Shown here piece by piece: positions 14,969 to 22,023 of a stretch of 26,562 bases of DNA. Position 1 is the stretch's first letter. Each line of letters begins with the position of its first letter. The notes beneath the pieces are model-generated. The model ran no database searches and had not been told where the DNA came from. It was given only the letters and a program-made list of their open reading frames with translations. Location: positions 1 to 26,562 of the forward strand of contig CACXNN010000020.1 of the NCBI GenBank assembly GCA_902768995.1, given 5' to 3'. The translations under genes were made by a program, and so were the position numbers. The stretch comes from an uncultured Eubacteriales bacterium. Its GTDB lineage: Bacteria; Bacillota; Clostridia; Christensenellales; CAG-138.

Positions 14969-15909
14969 AGGGCCACCTCCCGATCGTACCCCAGGGCCGC
15001 CACGCCCACGGCGTTGTCGCTGCTGAAGCGGCTCTCGCCGAAGAACAGGGGCAGCTCACACCGCTCCCGCAACAGCTCCCGGAGGAGCTGGCTGGAGGCC
15101 ACCCCGCCGCACAGGAGCACGAGGCGCTCCCCCCGCTGCCGCACCGCGTTGGTCAGCAGCTTGGTCAGGGTCCTGGCCAACAAATCGTAGATGCCGAAGG
15201 CTACCTCCGAAGGCTCTGCGCCTTGGTGCAGCGCCCGCTGGGCCGCCGTCTCCGCCCCGGACAGGGAGCAGGTCAGCTCTCGCACGGAGGCGGGGATGCG
15301 CATATCCCTGTTCGTCGCCTGACGGGCCAGGGCTTCCATCTCCTTCCCCGCGGGAAAGCCGCAGCCCAGGAGCACGCCCACCCGGTCCACCAGCTGGCCC
15401 GCGTGCAAGTCCTCGGAGCAGCCCAGAGGCTCGATGGAGAAGGCGCCGGGTTCCCTGGCCTCCACGGCCAGCAGGTCCGTGGTGCCGCCGGAAAGATGAA
15501 CGGCATAGAAGGGCTTGGCCATCAACGCCTCGTTCCCGATCAGGGCGGCCCGGATATGGCCGCTCTGATGGTCCAGGGGAAGCAGCGGCACCCGAAGGGA
15601 CGCCGCCAGGGCCCGGGCCACGCCCATGCCGGTCAAAAACACGGGCATGTAGGAATCCTCCCGCGCCACGGGGGACCGGCTGCAGGCCACGGCCGCGATA
15701 TCCTCCGGCGACACGGCGGAAAAAGCTGCCTCCACCAGGGGCGGCAGCTGCCGCGTATGCAAAAAAACGCCCTCGGACTGCCTCAACCCTCTGTCGCCCT
15801 TATGGACGGGAAGGAGGGTCCTCCCGTCGTACAGGACGCCGGATCGGCCGAAGCAGGCGACCGAGGTCGTGTAGCAGCTGGTATCTACGCCCAGCACTGC
15901 CCCCTTCAT
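14965..15909 (-). CDS. TsaD/Kae1 (glycoprotease, peptidase M22) paralogue
   Basis: This 314-residue ASKHA-fold protein is related to TsaD but not TsaD itself. It has GVDTSCYTTSVA at residues 7-18, the metal pair as HQSGH at 114-118 (TsaD usually HMEGH or similar), LSGGTTDLL (139-147), DLHAGQLVDRVGVLLG near 168-183 and SDNAVG at 297-302. The likely metal ligands H114, H118 and D298 are retained, so it may still bind metal and a nucleotide. Its place between nusB and xseA is conserved in Clostridia. Its substrate is not known to me; a true tsaD for t6A is expected elsewhere in the genome. The start overlaps the nusB stop by 4 bases. Confidence 0.8.
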   Translation of the reverse strand: MKGAVLGVDTSCYTTSVACFGRSGVLYDGRTLLPVHKGDRGLRQSEGVFLHTRQLPPLVEAAFSAVSPEDIAAVACSRSPVAREDSYMPVFLTGMGVARALAASLRVPLLPLDHQSGHIRAALIGNEALMAKPFYAVHLSGGTTDLLAVEAREPGAFSIEPLGCSEDLHAGQLVDRVGVLLGCGFPAGKEMEALARQATNRDMRIPASVRELTCSLSGAETAAQRALHQGAEPSEVAFGIYDLLARTLTKLLTNAVRQRGERLVLLCGGVASSQLLRELLRERCELPLFFGESRFSSDNAVGVAALGYDREVAL

Positions 15910-16331
15910 TCGCTGCGAAGCTCCCGGGCAGCGCTGCCCAAGATGCCGTTGATGAAGCCGGAGGACTTGTCCTCAGCGTACCTCTTGGCCAGCTCCACCG
16001 CCTCGTTGATGGTGGCCCCCACGGGGATCTCGGGCATGCACATGAGCTCGTAGACGGCCATGCGCAGGATGGTCAAATCCACCTTGCCCAGCCGGTTCAG
16101 CGCCCAGCCCTGGGCATACTTGCCGATGACGGCGTCCAGCTCCTCCTGACGGTCGGTGACGCCGGCCACCAGGTTCTCCAAAAAGGTCTTGTCGCTGCCG
16201 GAGAGGGTGTCCGCCTGCTCCGACTGCTCCAAAACTTCATCCATGGTCTCGCCGCCGCCCAAAGAGGCAGCGTAGAGCATCTTCATCGCGATCTCGCGCG
16301 CCAAGGAACGAGGATCCATATCCGCCCTCAC
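15906..16331 (-). CDS. nusB: Transcription antitermination factor NusB
   Basis: This 141-residue all-helical protein begins with the NusB-like SLAREIAMKMLYAASLGG and carries LTILRMAVYELMCMPEIPVGATINEAVELAKRY-type sequence in its second half, followed by SGFINGILG. NusB with NusE (S10) binds boxA RNA in rRNA operon antitermination. It overlaps the DUF2273 gene upstream and the TsaD-like gene downstream by 4 bases. The length is normal. Confidence 0.96.
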   Translation of the reverse strand: MRADMDPRSLAREIAMKMLYAASLGGGETMDEVLEQSEQADTLSGSDKTFLENLVAGVTDRQEELDAVIGKYAQGWALNRLGKVDLTILRMAVYELMCMPEIPVGATINEAVELAKRYAEDKSSGFINGILGSAARELRSE

Positions 16332-16549
16332 TTCTTCTGAAAAATGCTGGCGAAGAAGTCCTTCACCGCCGCCCAGCCGCCTTTATCCAGCAGGGTGCCC
16401 ACCAGCACGCCCAGGGCGACCAGGGCTGCCAGAAGGAGCGTCCGCCAGAAGCCGATGCAGAGGAAAAGGATCCCCAGCACCAGGGCGGAGACCACCATGA
16501 TGGAGAGCCACTTGTGCTCACTGTAAAACGTTTTGATCCACTCTTTCAT
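16328..16549 (-). CDS. DUF2273 small membrane protein
   Basis: This 73-residue protein has two adjacent hydrophobic segments (about residues 15-32 and 34-51) joined by GFWR, followed by GTLLDKGGW and a basic-ended tail. This is the DUF2273 pattern, regularly found beside amaP and asp23. It is probably a partner of the AmaP-Asp23 envelope complex; its biochemical role is unknown. It starts 10 bases after amaP and overlaps nusB by 4 bases, physically linking the envelope cluster to the housekeeping operon. Confidence 0.88.
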   Translation of the reverse strand: MKEWIKTFYSEHKWLSIMVVSALVLGILFLCIGFWRTLLLAALVALGVLVGTLLDKGGWAAVKDFFASIFQKK

Positions 16550-16559
16550 AGCCTGTCCT

Positions 16560-17108
16560 TTACTTCACCCGACTGGGAAGCTGTTCCACGGGGGCGGGCT
16601 TGGTCTCCTTCGCCTCCGAGGCGGCCTCCACCAGGATGCCCACCTTGCCAACGCGGATGCCCGTCATCTCGAAGATGCGGTTCTTCAGCCGCTCCTGCAG
16701 CATGGCCGCCAGCGGAGCCACGGCCACACCGGGGTTCAACGCCATCTCCAGCTCCAGGTCCACGCCGCCGCCGTTGTTCTTCACCGCGCTCTTGCAGGCA
16801 CGGACGCCGTCGCAGTCCTGGGCGATCTTTTTGGCCATATCGCTGATCACGTTCAGATTCACATAGGCGCTGCCGTTCTCGCCCTCGTTGACCAGGGCCG
16901 CCTCCTGGCGCTTGCGGACCGCACGGCGCAGATGGAGCCCCACCGCCGCCAGGATGCTGACGAGGGCCAGCACGCCCACGGTCACCCGCACCGCGCTCAC
17001 CTGGAGCCAGGCGAGGGACGGGAACAGGACCAGGATGATGAGCAGCAAGCCCAGCAAAACGGCCAGCACAGAGAGCACCCAAAGGAGCAACCGGTCAAAC
17101 AGCTTCAT
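16560..17108 (-). CDS. amaP: Alkaline shock response membrane anchor protein AmaP
   Basis: This 182-residue protein has two membrane segments (about residues 7-32 and 40-60), a basic loop RRAVRKRQEA, then a cytoplasmic Asp23-like domain (from about 70: ALVNEGENGSAYVNLNVISDMAKK is split by the domain start). AmaP anchors Asp23 to the membrane. The C-terminus KPAPVEQLPSRVK ends in the same RVK as the Asp23 protein next door. It is separated from asp23 by 70 bases that hold a strong hairpin (17134-17155), and is followed closely by DUF2273. Confidence 0.92.
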   Translation of the reverse strand: MKLFDRLLLWVLSVLAVLLGLLLIILVLFPSLAWLQVSAVRVTVGVLALVSILAAVGLHLRRAVRKRQEAALVNEGENGSAYVNLNVISDMAKKIAQDCDGVRACKSAVKNNGGGVDLELEMALNPGVAVAPLAAMLQERLKNRIFEMTGIRVGKVGILVEAASEAKETKPAPVEQLPSRVK

Positions 17109-17133
17109 AGTATTCTCCCCTTCCCACCGGCAA

Positions 17134-17155
17134 GAGCCCGCCCCGAGGCGGGCTC
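17134..17155 (-). promoter_or_regulatory. Strong intergenic hairpin between asp23 and amaP
   Basis: A perfect 9-base inverted repeat, GAGCCCGCC / GGCGGGCTC, with a 4-base loop lies in the only sizeable gap inside the operon. On the minus strand the sequence after it is not U-rich, so it is unlikely to be a full terminator. It may act as an attenuator or a 3' stabiliser that gives asp23 mRNA a higher level than the downstream genes. Confidence 0.55.
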
Positions 17156-17178
17156 CGGCCAGGATCGTTTTTGCTAAA

Positions 17179-17625
17179 TCACTTCACGCGCGGCGCGGGC
17201 GCTTCGGGCTCCTCCGCCACGGGTTCGGGCTCGGGCGCGGGGGCCGGCTCTTCCTTCTTCTCCGGCTCGAAGTAGATGCCGTTCACGTTCACGTTGACTT
17301 CCACCACCTTGAGGCCGGTCATGGTCTCGATGGCGTTCTTGATCTCCTGCTGCACCTTCTGGGCAACTTCCTGAATACGATAGCCGTACTTGACCACGAT
17401 GGTGATGTCGCAGGCGCACTCCTCGGTGCCCACCTCGACCTTCACGCCCTTGGTGTAATTCTTCTTGCCCAGCTTCTCGGAGAGGCCTTCCATGGTGGTG
17501 CCGATCATGGCATGGACGCCCTCCACCTCGCTGGCTGCCAGGAAGGCGATGGTCGCCACCACGTCCTCGGCAAATACGATCTTTCCGCCCTGGATGTTCT
17601 CAATGTTGGTATCGACTTCGTTCAT
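17179..17625 (-). CDS. Asp23/Gls24 family envelope stress response protein
   Basis: This 148-residue protein has a central Asp23 domain (GKIVFAEDVVATIAFLAASEVEGV, then VEVGTEECACDITIVVKYGY and VNVNVNGIYF are its characteristic strands; each is one part of the fold) and a Pro/Ala/Glu-rich tail from about residue 120 to the final RVK. Members form abundant cytoplasmic layers anchored by AmaP and counter cell-envelope stress. The start at 17625 is chosen because of a near-perfect AAGGAGG eight bases before it and the promoter at 17670-17698; the frame is open further upstream only by chance inside spoIIIAH. It heads the asp23-tlyA run. Confidence 0.93.
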   Translation of the reverse strand: MNEVDTNIENIQGGKIVFAEDVVATIAFLAASEVEGVHAMIGTTMEGLSEKLGKKNYTKGVKVEVGTEECACDITIVVKYGYRIQEVAQKVQQEIKNAIETMTGLKVVEVNVNVNGIYFEPEKKEEPAPAPEPEPVAEEPEAPAPRVK

Positions 17626-17669
17626 TGTGTTGACCTCCTTCTGGTTTTTGGACACATTGATACGGTAAC

Positions 17670-17698
17670 AGTATACCAACTTCTGTGGAAAAAGGCAA
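17670..17698 (-). promoter_or_regulatory. Promoter of the asp23-nusB-dxs-tlyA operon
   Basis: The minus strand has TTGCCT (17693-17698), a 17-base spacer and TATACT (17670-17675), in the short A+T-richer gap after spoIIIAH. The start site would be near 17663, giving a leader of about 40 bases ending in a strong AAGGAGG. It separates vegetative genes from the sporulation operon. Confidence 0.7.
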
Positions 17699-17702
17699 CC
17701 CG

Positions 17703-18224
17703 TTATTGTGCGGTTGACACCTTGATATTTTCCGCCGTTTCGCCGGTCTGCCGCAGGACGATGTCCAGTATCTGGGCCACCTGCTCGTCGGTCAGGGCGT
17801 CGGCGTCCACGATCACGTTGACGGACCCGTTGTGCATGGACACGATGACCTCCTCGAAGCCCTTGGCCCGGATCAGGTTCTCCGTATTCAGCTCCGACTC
17901 CATGCAGTCCACCAGGGTCATCTTCTGCTTCTGGGCCTCGGACAGGGTGGCTTCGTCCCCGCCCTGGGCCACAATGGCGTCGAGATACGCCAGCTCCTGG
18001 GTCCTGACGCTGTCCCGTTCGCTGCGGTACATGTCGAAGAAGCTCCCCTGAGCCCCCGGCGCAGGCACGCTGACCGCTGCCGTGGCGGCCTTGGCCGCCT
18101 TCTCCTCGTTCCGGTTCATGATGACGTTGGCGGCCACCGCGGCAAGCAGCAGCAGGCACACCGCAAAGAGCGTCATGGTGCGTCGGTTCAGCAGTTTCCT
18201 CATGTTTTGGATGGATGGTCTCAT
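17703..18224 (-). CDS. spoIIIAH: Stage III sporulation protein AH
   Basis: This 173-residue protein has a basic N-terminus, a membrane segment at about residues 18-35 (MTLFAVCLLLLAAVAANVI), an Ala-rich linker, and a C-terminal ring-building domain (EEVIVSMHNGSVNVIVDAD, DEQVAQILDIVLRQTG). SpoIIIAH faces the intermembrane space and docks with forespore SpoIIQ to build the mother cell-forespore channel. It is preceded by AAGGAGG with good spacing and lies 58 bases after spoIIIAG. It is intact and of normal domain make-up. Confidence 0.93.
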   Translation of the reverse strand: MRPSIQNMRKLLNRRTMTLFAVCLLLLAAVAANVIMNRNEEKAAKAATAAVSVPAPGAQGSFFDMYRSERDSVRTQELAYLDAIVAQGGDEATLSEAQKQKMTLVDCMESELNTENLIRAKGFEEVIVSMHNGSVNVIVDADALTDEQVAQILDIVLRQTGETAENIKVSTAQ

Positions 18225-18282
18225 GTTTTTTCCTCCTTATCGAATATTGTCAGATCTGGGGATATGGGTTTCATGGTCTATC

Positions 18283-18837
18283 CTATGAGGGATAGTTCAT
18301 TTCAAACACCTCGATGCAGGAAAGGGGCACCCCTGTCACCGCCTGCACCGCTCGCTGAAGGCTCAGCCGCACGGCCGGGTCCGCCGCCCCCTCCGCCACC
18401 ACGATGACGCCCCGGATCTCCGGCTCCCGCTCCACCAGGATGATGGGGCTCTGCCCACTCTCGGTGGAAACGGTGGCAGGCTGCTTCATCTCCCGGGACT
18501 GCTCTGACCGGGTGGCGGTGTTGACGCCGGAGGTCTCGGACACGCTCTCGTCCAGGGTGCTGACGGTGGCGGCAACCCGCTCCCCCGCCGTGGCGTAGGT
18601 GACCAGGACCCGGACCTTGCCCGCACCGCGCACCGTGCTAAGGATGTCCTCCAGCCGTGCTTCCAGCGTGTCCTCCGCCGCCGCAGCGGGCCCGTCCCGG
18701 GGCGCGGCCTGGAACCAGCCCTCGCCCAGGCCGTAGAAGAAGCCTGCCAACAAAAGCAGCGTCCCGTACAGGACCCAGGAGGCGTACTTCCAGCTCCGCA
18801 GCCGATCCCAGACGGCTTTCATCCCCGTCCCCTTCAT
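18283..18837 (-). CDS. spoIIIAG: Stage III sporulation protein AG
   Basis: This 184-residue protein has one membrane segment at about residues 19-37 (SWVLYGTLLLLAGFFYGLG), an acidic LEARLEDILSTVRGAGKVRVLV block and the C-terminal signature EPEIRGVIVVAEGAADPAVR. SpoIIIAG forms the large ring of the feeding-tube channel. The ATG directly abuts the spoIIIAF stop (TGAATG) and is preceded by GGAGG. It is complete. Confidence 0.93.
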   Translation of the reverse strand: MKGTGMKAVWDRLRSWKYASWVLYGTLLLLAGFFYGLGEGWFQAAPRDGPAAAAEDTLEARLEDILSTVRGAGKVRVLVTYATAGERVAATVSTLDESVSETSGVNTATRSEQSREMKQPATVSTESGQSPIILVEREPEIRGVIVVAEGAADPAVRLSLQRAVQAVTGVPLSCIEVFEMNYPS

Positions 18838-19002
18838 TCATCCTCCCTTCAGCGCCAGCCAAAAAAGGCGCAAAGCTTCCAACAGATAGCAGACGGACAC
18901 GGCCCGCCGACCCGCCGTCCCCACGGTCCCCGAGGGGAACAGCAGCAGCAACAGGCCCGTGACGGCGCCGCACACGCAGAGATCCAGCATCCCTTCCCTC
19001 AC
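18838..19002 (-). CDS. spoIIIAF: Miniature stage III sporulation protein AF (two membrane segments only)
   Basis: Between spoIIIAE and spoIIIAG lies a 54-codon gene, starting GTG at 19002 with GGAGG six bases before it and overlapping the spoIIIAE stop by 4 bases (GTGA). The product REGMLDLCVCGAVTGLLLLL...PSGTVG...VCYLLEALRLFWLALKGG has two hydrophobic segments joined by a PSG turn, which is what the first ~50 residues of SpoIIIAF look like. B. subtilis SpoIIIAF is about 206 residues with a soluble ring-type domain; that domain is absent here and there is no space for it, because spoIIIAG starts on the next base. Identity rests on position and topology. Confidence 0.7.
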   Translation of the reverse strand: MREGMLDLCVCGAVTGLLLLLFPSGTVGTAGRRAVSVCYLLEALRLFWLALKGG

Positions 19003-20108
19003 GATCCGCCTCCAAAGCAGCCCGCCGCCCCGCCGATGGACACGCCCAACATGGCCCCGGCGGCCAGGACCAGCGCCCCGAGGACGGTCAGCATCTCCCC
19101 CAGGGTGGCCAGCATGGTGCCCATCTCCCGCTGATCGAGGGGCAGGAGCAGGGCGGCCGCCCCGCGAAGGCCGAAGCCGTGCAGCAGCAGCGCCAGGGCG
19201 GGTCCCGCCGCCTGCCAGAGGGCCAGCAGCATGCCGGTCCGACCCAGGGCCCCCTTCACCAGGCCCAGGCAGGCTGCGGCGGCGCTCAAGGAATCCGACA
19301 CCATGGACCCCACCAGGGGCAGGCTCCCCGCCGCCACCCGGCCCGTGCGCAGCAGCAGGGAATCCATCCCCGCCGCGCTTGCGCCCATGAGGGCCGCCAG
19401 GAGGGAGTAGCCCAGGGAGACGGCCCGCACGCCCCAGCGGGCCACGGCAAACAGCAGCCGGGAGAAGGAGGCGAGCACACTGTCCCCCGTCAGGTCCGCC
19501 GCCCGCAGGACCCCCGCCGACAGGACCAGGGGCACCAGGCCCCCTTCCATCCAGCGTAGGCAGGTGTGGACCAGCAGCTCCCCCAAGGTCCCCATGAGGG
19601 CCGCCCCCTGGGGGCTGCCGAGGAGCAGCAGCGCTCCGGTCATGAGGGGCACGGTCACGTCCGCCAGGGCCAGGATCCCTCTCAAACATGCCAGGCCCCG
19701 CCGGATAAGGGGCACCAGCTGCAGGAGCAGCAAAGCCGCCAGCCCCACGGACAGCACCCGGCGGGCGGGCACGCTGGGGGCGTCCAGCAAGGTTTCGAAG
19801 AGGGCCGCCAGGACCCCGGTGACCAGGGCGATCAAAAACAGCGACGCCGCCCCGGGCAGGCCCGCCCGGCCCTTCTCCTGCAGCCAGACGATGAGCCGCG
19901 ACGGGTCCTCCTCCCCCTCCGCTAGGGAGCGCACCAGGGCGGAGGGCCGCTGCCACGGCTCCGTCCCCTCCAGACGGGAGAAGAACTCGTCCCAGGCAGC
20001 CAGGTCCACCCCGTCGAGCACGTCCCCCGTATCCGTAGGGGGAAGGGTGGCCGCGGGTCCGTCCAAAGGCGAAAGCAGCAGCAGGCCGCAGAGCAGGAGC
20101 GCCCTCAT
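18999..20108 (-). CDS. spoIIIAE: Stage III sporulation protein AE
   Basis: This 369-residue multi-spanning membrane protein has a signal-like N-terminus (MRALLLCGLLLLSPLDG), a soluble stretch to about residue 80, then about seven or eight hydrophobic segments with SLGYSLLAALMGASAAGMDS and SLPLVGSMVSDSLSAAAACLGLVKG, which are SpoIIIAE-typical. It is thought to form the membrane pore part of the SpoIIIA complex. The start at 20108 overlaps the spoIIIAD stop by 4 bases; the open frame upstream of it lies inside spoIIIAD and is ignored. Confidence 0.92.
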   Translation of the reverse strand: MRALLLCGLLLLSPLDGPAATLPPTDTGDVLDGVDLAAWDEFFSRLEGTEPWQRPSALVRSLAEGEEDPSRLIVWLQEKGRAGLPGAASLFLIALVTGVLAALFETLLDAPSVPARRVLSVGLAALLLLQLVPLIRRGLACLRGILALADVTVPLMTGALLLLGSPQGAALMGTLGELLVHTCLRWMEGGLVPLVLSAGVLRAADLTGDSVLASFSRLLFAVARWGVRAVSLGYSLLAALMGASAAGMDSLLLRTGRVAAGSLPLVGSMVSDSLSAAAACLGLVKGALGRTGMLLALWQAAGPALALLLHGFGLRGAAALLLPLDQREMGTMLATLGEMLTVLGALVLAAGAMLGVSIGGAAGCFGGGS

Positions 20109-20503
20109 GGGCCTATCTCCGCCAGCACGGTCTCGGCGGAGCGAAGCACCTCCCGGACGGCGGGCAGCATGGCGCACAGGATCATGACCCGGCCGCACAG
20201 CTCCACCTTCAGGGCGATGTTCCCCTGGCCTCCGTCCCGGCAAATGCGGCTCCCCGCCTCCGTGAGGCAGGCGAGGCCCAAAATGCGGACCACCCGGCTC
20301 AAATATTCGGAGGACAGCTGGCCGAAGCCGGTCAGCTCCCGCAGGGAGACACCCAGCTCCTCCGTCTGCCCCAGCAGCATCATGAGCAGCAGCACGCCCG
20401 TGGCGAGGCCCGTCAGCAGGCCGTAGCCCCCGTTATGCCGGGCCAGGGTCACCGCCAGGAGCGTGCCCACGATCCCCACGCCCAGAACGCGCATCAGCTC
20501 CAT
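20105..20503 (-). CDS. spoIIIAD: Stage III sporulation protein AD
   Basis: This 132-residue membrane protein has hydrophobic segments at about residues 5-20, 27-45 and in the C-terminal third, with the family block LSRVVRILGLACLTEAGSRICRDGG in the middle (given as one family block of SpoIIIAC/AD type). It is a membrane component of the SpoIIIA channel. It lies 12 bases after spoIIIAC and overlaps spoIIIAE by 4 bases. It is of normal length. Confidence 0.92.
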   Translation of the reverse strand: MELMRVLGVGIVGTLLAVTLARHNGGYGLLTGLATGVLLLMMLLGQTEELGVSLRELTGFGQLSSEYLSRVVRILGLACLTEAGSRICRDGGQGNIALKVELCGRVMILCAMLPAVREVLRSAETVLAEIGP

Positions 20504-20515
20504 TCATTACCTCCT

Positions 20516-20713
20516 TCAGTACAGGGAAAACACCCGCCGGATGGTCTCCATCAGGGAATTGACCGTCTCCAGCACCAGGAGCGTGCCGATGGCCAGACCC
20601 ACCACCGCCACCAGGGCCGCCAGCTCCTCCCGGCCGCTTTGCTTCAGCAGCGTCATGATCACGGACACCAGCAGCCCCAGGCCCGCGATCTTGATAAGGA
20701 TCTCGATCTGCAT
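20516..20713 (-). CDS. spoIIIAC: Stage III sporulation protein AC
   Basis: This 65-residue membrane protein has two hydrophobic helices (about residues 5-22 and 29-47) separated by KQSGREELA, and the typical N-terminus MQIEILIKIAGLGLL. Its fold is shared with the first part of SpoIIIAD. It starts one base after the spoIIIAB stop. The length is as in other spore formers. Confidence 0.94.
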   Translation of the reverse strand: MQIEILIKIAGLGLLVSVIMTLLKQSGREELAALVAVVGLAIGTLLVLETVNSLMETIRRVFSLY

Positions 20714-20714
20714 A

Positions 20715-21164
20715 TCACAGGACCAGCAGCAGGGCCGCTACGCCGGTGAGGTACCCCACGGAGCGATAGACCTGCCCCTTGTTCTTGATCTCGGCAGCGG
20801 TTTGCTCCCGGCTTCGTTGGAGCAGGGCCAGCAGGGCGTCCCGCTCCGCCCGCAGCTCTGCGGGGGACCGGGTCTCGGACCGGGCGTAGGCGGCGAGGGC
20901 GCCTTGTTCCTCCGCCGTCAACAGGGGCATGGACGGTCCCCGGCCCCTCGAAAGGTCCATGAGCTGCTCTCGTTCCGGTGAGGGCGGGCAGCGCAAGGCC
21001 CCCTCCCGAAAGGACACCAGGGCGGCGAGCTGCCGTTCGCCGATCTCGCGGATGAGCTCAAAGAGCTTTAGCAGCGCCTGCGCCCGGCGCTGCAGACGGC
21101 GGCTCCTACTTTCCCCCGCCAAGGCGCACAGCAAAAACAGGGCGATCCCCGCCAACAGCTTCAC
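20715..21164 (-). CDS. spoIIIAB: Stage III sporulation protein AB
   Basis: This 149-residue protein starts VKLLAGIALFLLCALAGESR, with one N-terminal membrane segment, then a long helical region (about residues 25-125) and a C-terminal hydrophobic end. The fold is shared with type II/IV secretion GspF-like proteins. The start is GTG at 21164, overlapping the spoIIIAA stop (GTGA) with AGGAGG upstream. An open frame continues upstream of it without a stop, but only because of the frameshift in spoIIIAA; the true gene begins here. Confidence 0.9.
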   Translation of the reverse strand: MKLLAGIALFLLCALAGESRSRRLQRRAQALLKLFELIREIGERQLAALVSFREGALRCPPSPEREQLMDLSRGRGPSMPLLTAEEQGALAAYARSETRSPAELRAERDALLALLQRSREQTAAEIKNKGQVYRSVGYLTGVAALLLVL

Positions 21165-21980
21165 AGCGTCTTTCCCTCCTCGTCTCGTATCTCCTGGACC
21201 TGGCCGCAGCCCGTCAAGCGCACGTACCGCTGGAAGGTCCTGCCCTCGAAGAGCCGCCCCATCCCCTCCCGATGCAGCAGCTCCTGAAAGGTGCCGCCGT
21301 GAGCCGTGCAGAGCACGTCCACGCCCCGGCTTTTCGCTTCCAGCACCGCCGCCACGTCGGAGGTGAGGTTCAGCTCGTCCGCCGCCAGGACCTGGGGGCC
21401 CATGGTGGACAGGAGCCGCAGCAGCCCCTCCCCCTTGCTGACGCCGGAGAGCACGTCCGTCCGATCCCCCAGATCGAAGGCCGAGGCGGACCAGGTCCCG
21501 GAGCAGGGTGGTCTTGCCGCAGCCCGGGGCGGAATAGAGGAGGGTGGAGCGCAGGCGCCCCTCCTGGAGCAGATCCGGCAGCACCCCTTCCCCGCAGCCC
21601 ACCACGGGCCGGAGGATGCGGATGCAGAAGCCCGTGACCGCAGCGGGCGCGCCGGTCTCGGCGGATATCCGCCCGGTGACGCCCACCCGGCCCCCCTGCT
21701 GCAGGGTGATGAACCCCTGCCGTATCTCCTTCTCCCAGGCGTACCGGGCGTGGTTGCAGAAGGCGGACAAGAGCCCCTCCTGCTCCCCCTCCCGCAGCAT
21801 GGGCCGACCGTTGGGGGCGTAGAGCAGCCGGCTCCCGGTGGGTGTGACCACCTCCATGGGCCGGCCCAGGCGCAGCCGTATCTCCGTGACGCCTTTGAGG
21901 TCCAGGGGCGCCAGAGCCTGACGCATGTCCTCCGTCAGCAGGGGCAACAGCCAGGTTTTCCAATTCGTTCCTTCGTCCAT
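21161..21980 (-). pseudogene. spoIIIAA: spoIIIAA, sporulation channel ATPase, internal deletion and frameshift
   Basis: The N-terminal half from the ATG at 21980 is normal (TEIRLRLGRPMEVV, GRVGVTGRI) and reaches Walker A SAPGCGKTTLLRDLVRL near 21485. The frame then shifts; the C-terminal part resumes as AFDLGDRTDVLSGVSKGEG and runs through PQVLAADEL, VLCTAHGGTF and RYVRLTGCG to the stop. The block between them in SpoIIIAA proteins, with the conserved D-E-R-S/G-E-I/L-A motif, is missing: about 25 residues by comparison with remembered homologues. SpoIIIAA is the secretion-type ATPase of the SpoIIIA-SpoIIQ channel and is required for sporulation in B. subtilis. The other seven genes of the operon have open frames, so the lesion is recent or is an assembly error. 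Confidence 0.85.
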
Positions 21981-21985
21981 GGTCC

Positions 21986-21993
21986 ACTGTATG
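21986..21993 (-). promoter_or_regulatory. Sigma-E-like -10 element before spoIIIAA
   Basis: The minus strand reads CATACAGT, an exact match to the sigma-E -10 consensus CATACAnT, five bases before the spoIIIAA ATG. spoIIIA is a sigma-E operon in B. subtilis, so the element makes sense. No good sigma-E -35 is visible 13-15 bases upstream, and the spacing would put the transcript start almost on the ATG. Confidence 0.4.
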
Positions 21994-22023
21994 TGACGGC
22001 TTTGGTGCACATGTGCATGCAAC

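Noticed and set aside
17134..17155. Full intrinsic terminator after asp23
   Set aside because: The stem is strong but the minus-strand sequence after it (TTGCCGGTGGG) has no U-tract.
18221..18274. A 17-codon mini gene (MKPISPDLTIFDKEEKT) between spoIIIAG and spoIIIAH, overlapping the spoIIIAH ATG by 4 bases
   Set aside because: It has no proper ribosome site and codes for the spoIIIAH Shine-Dalgarno region; probably chance.
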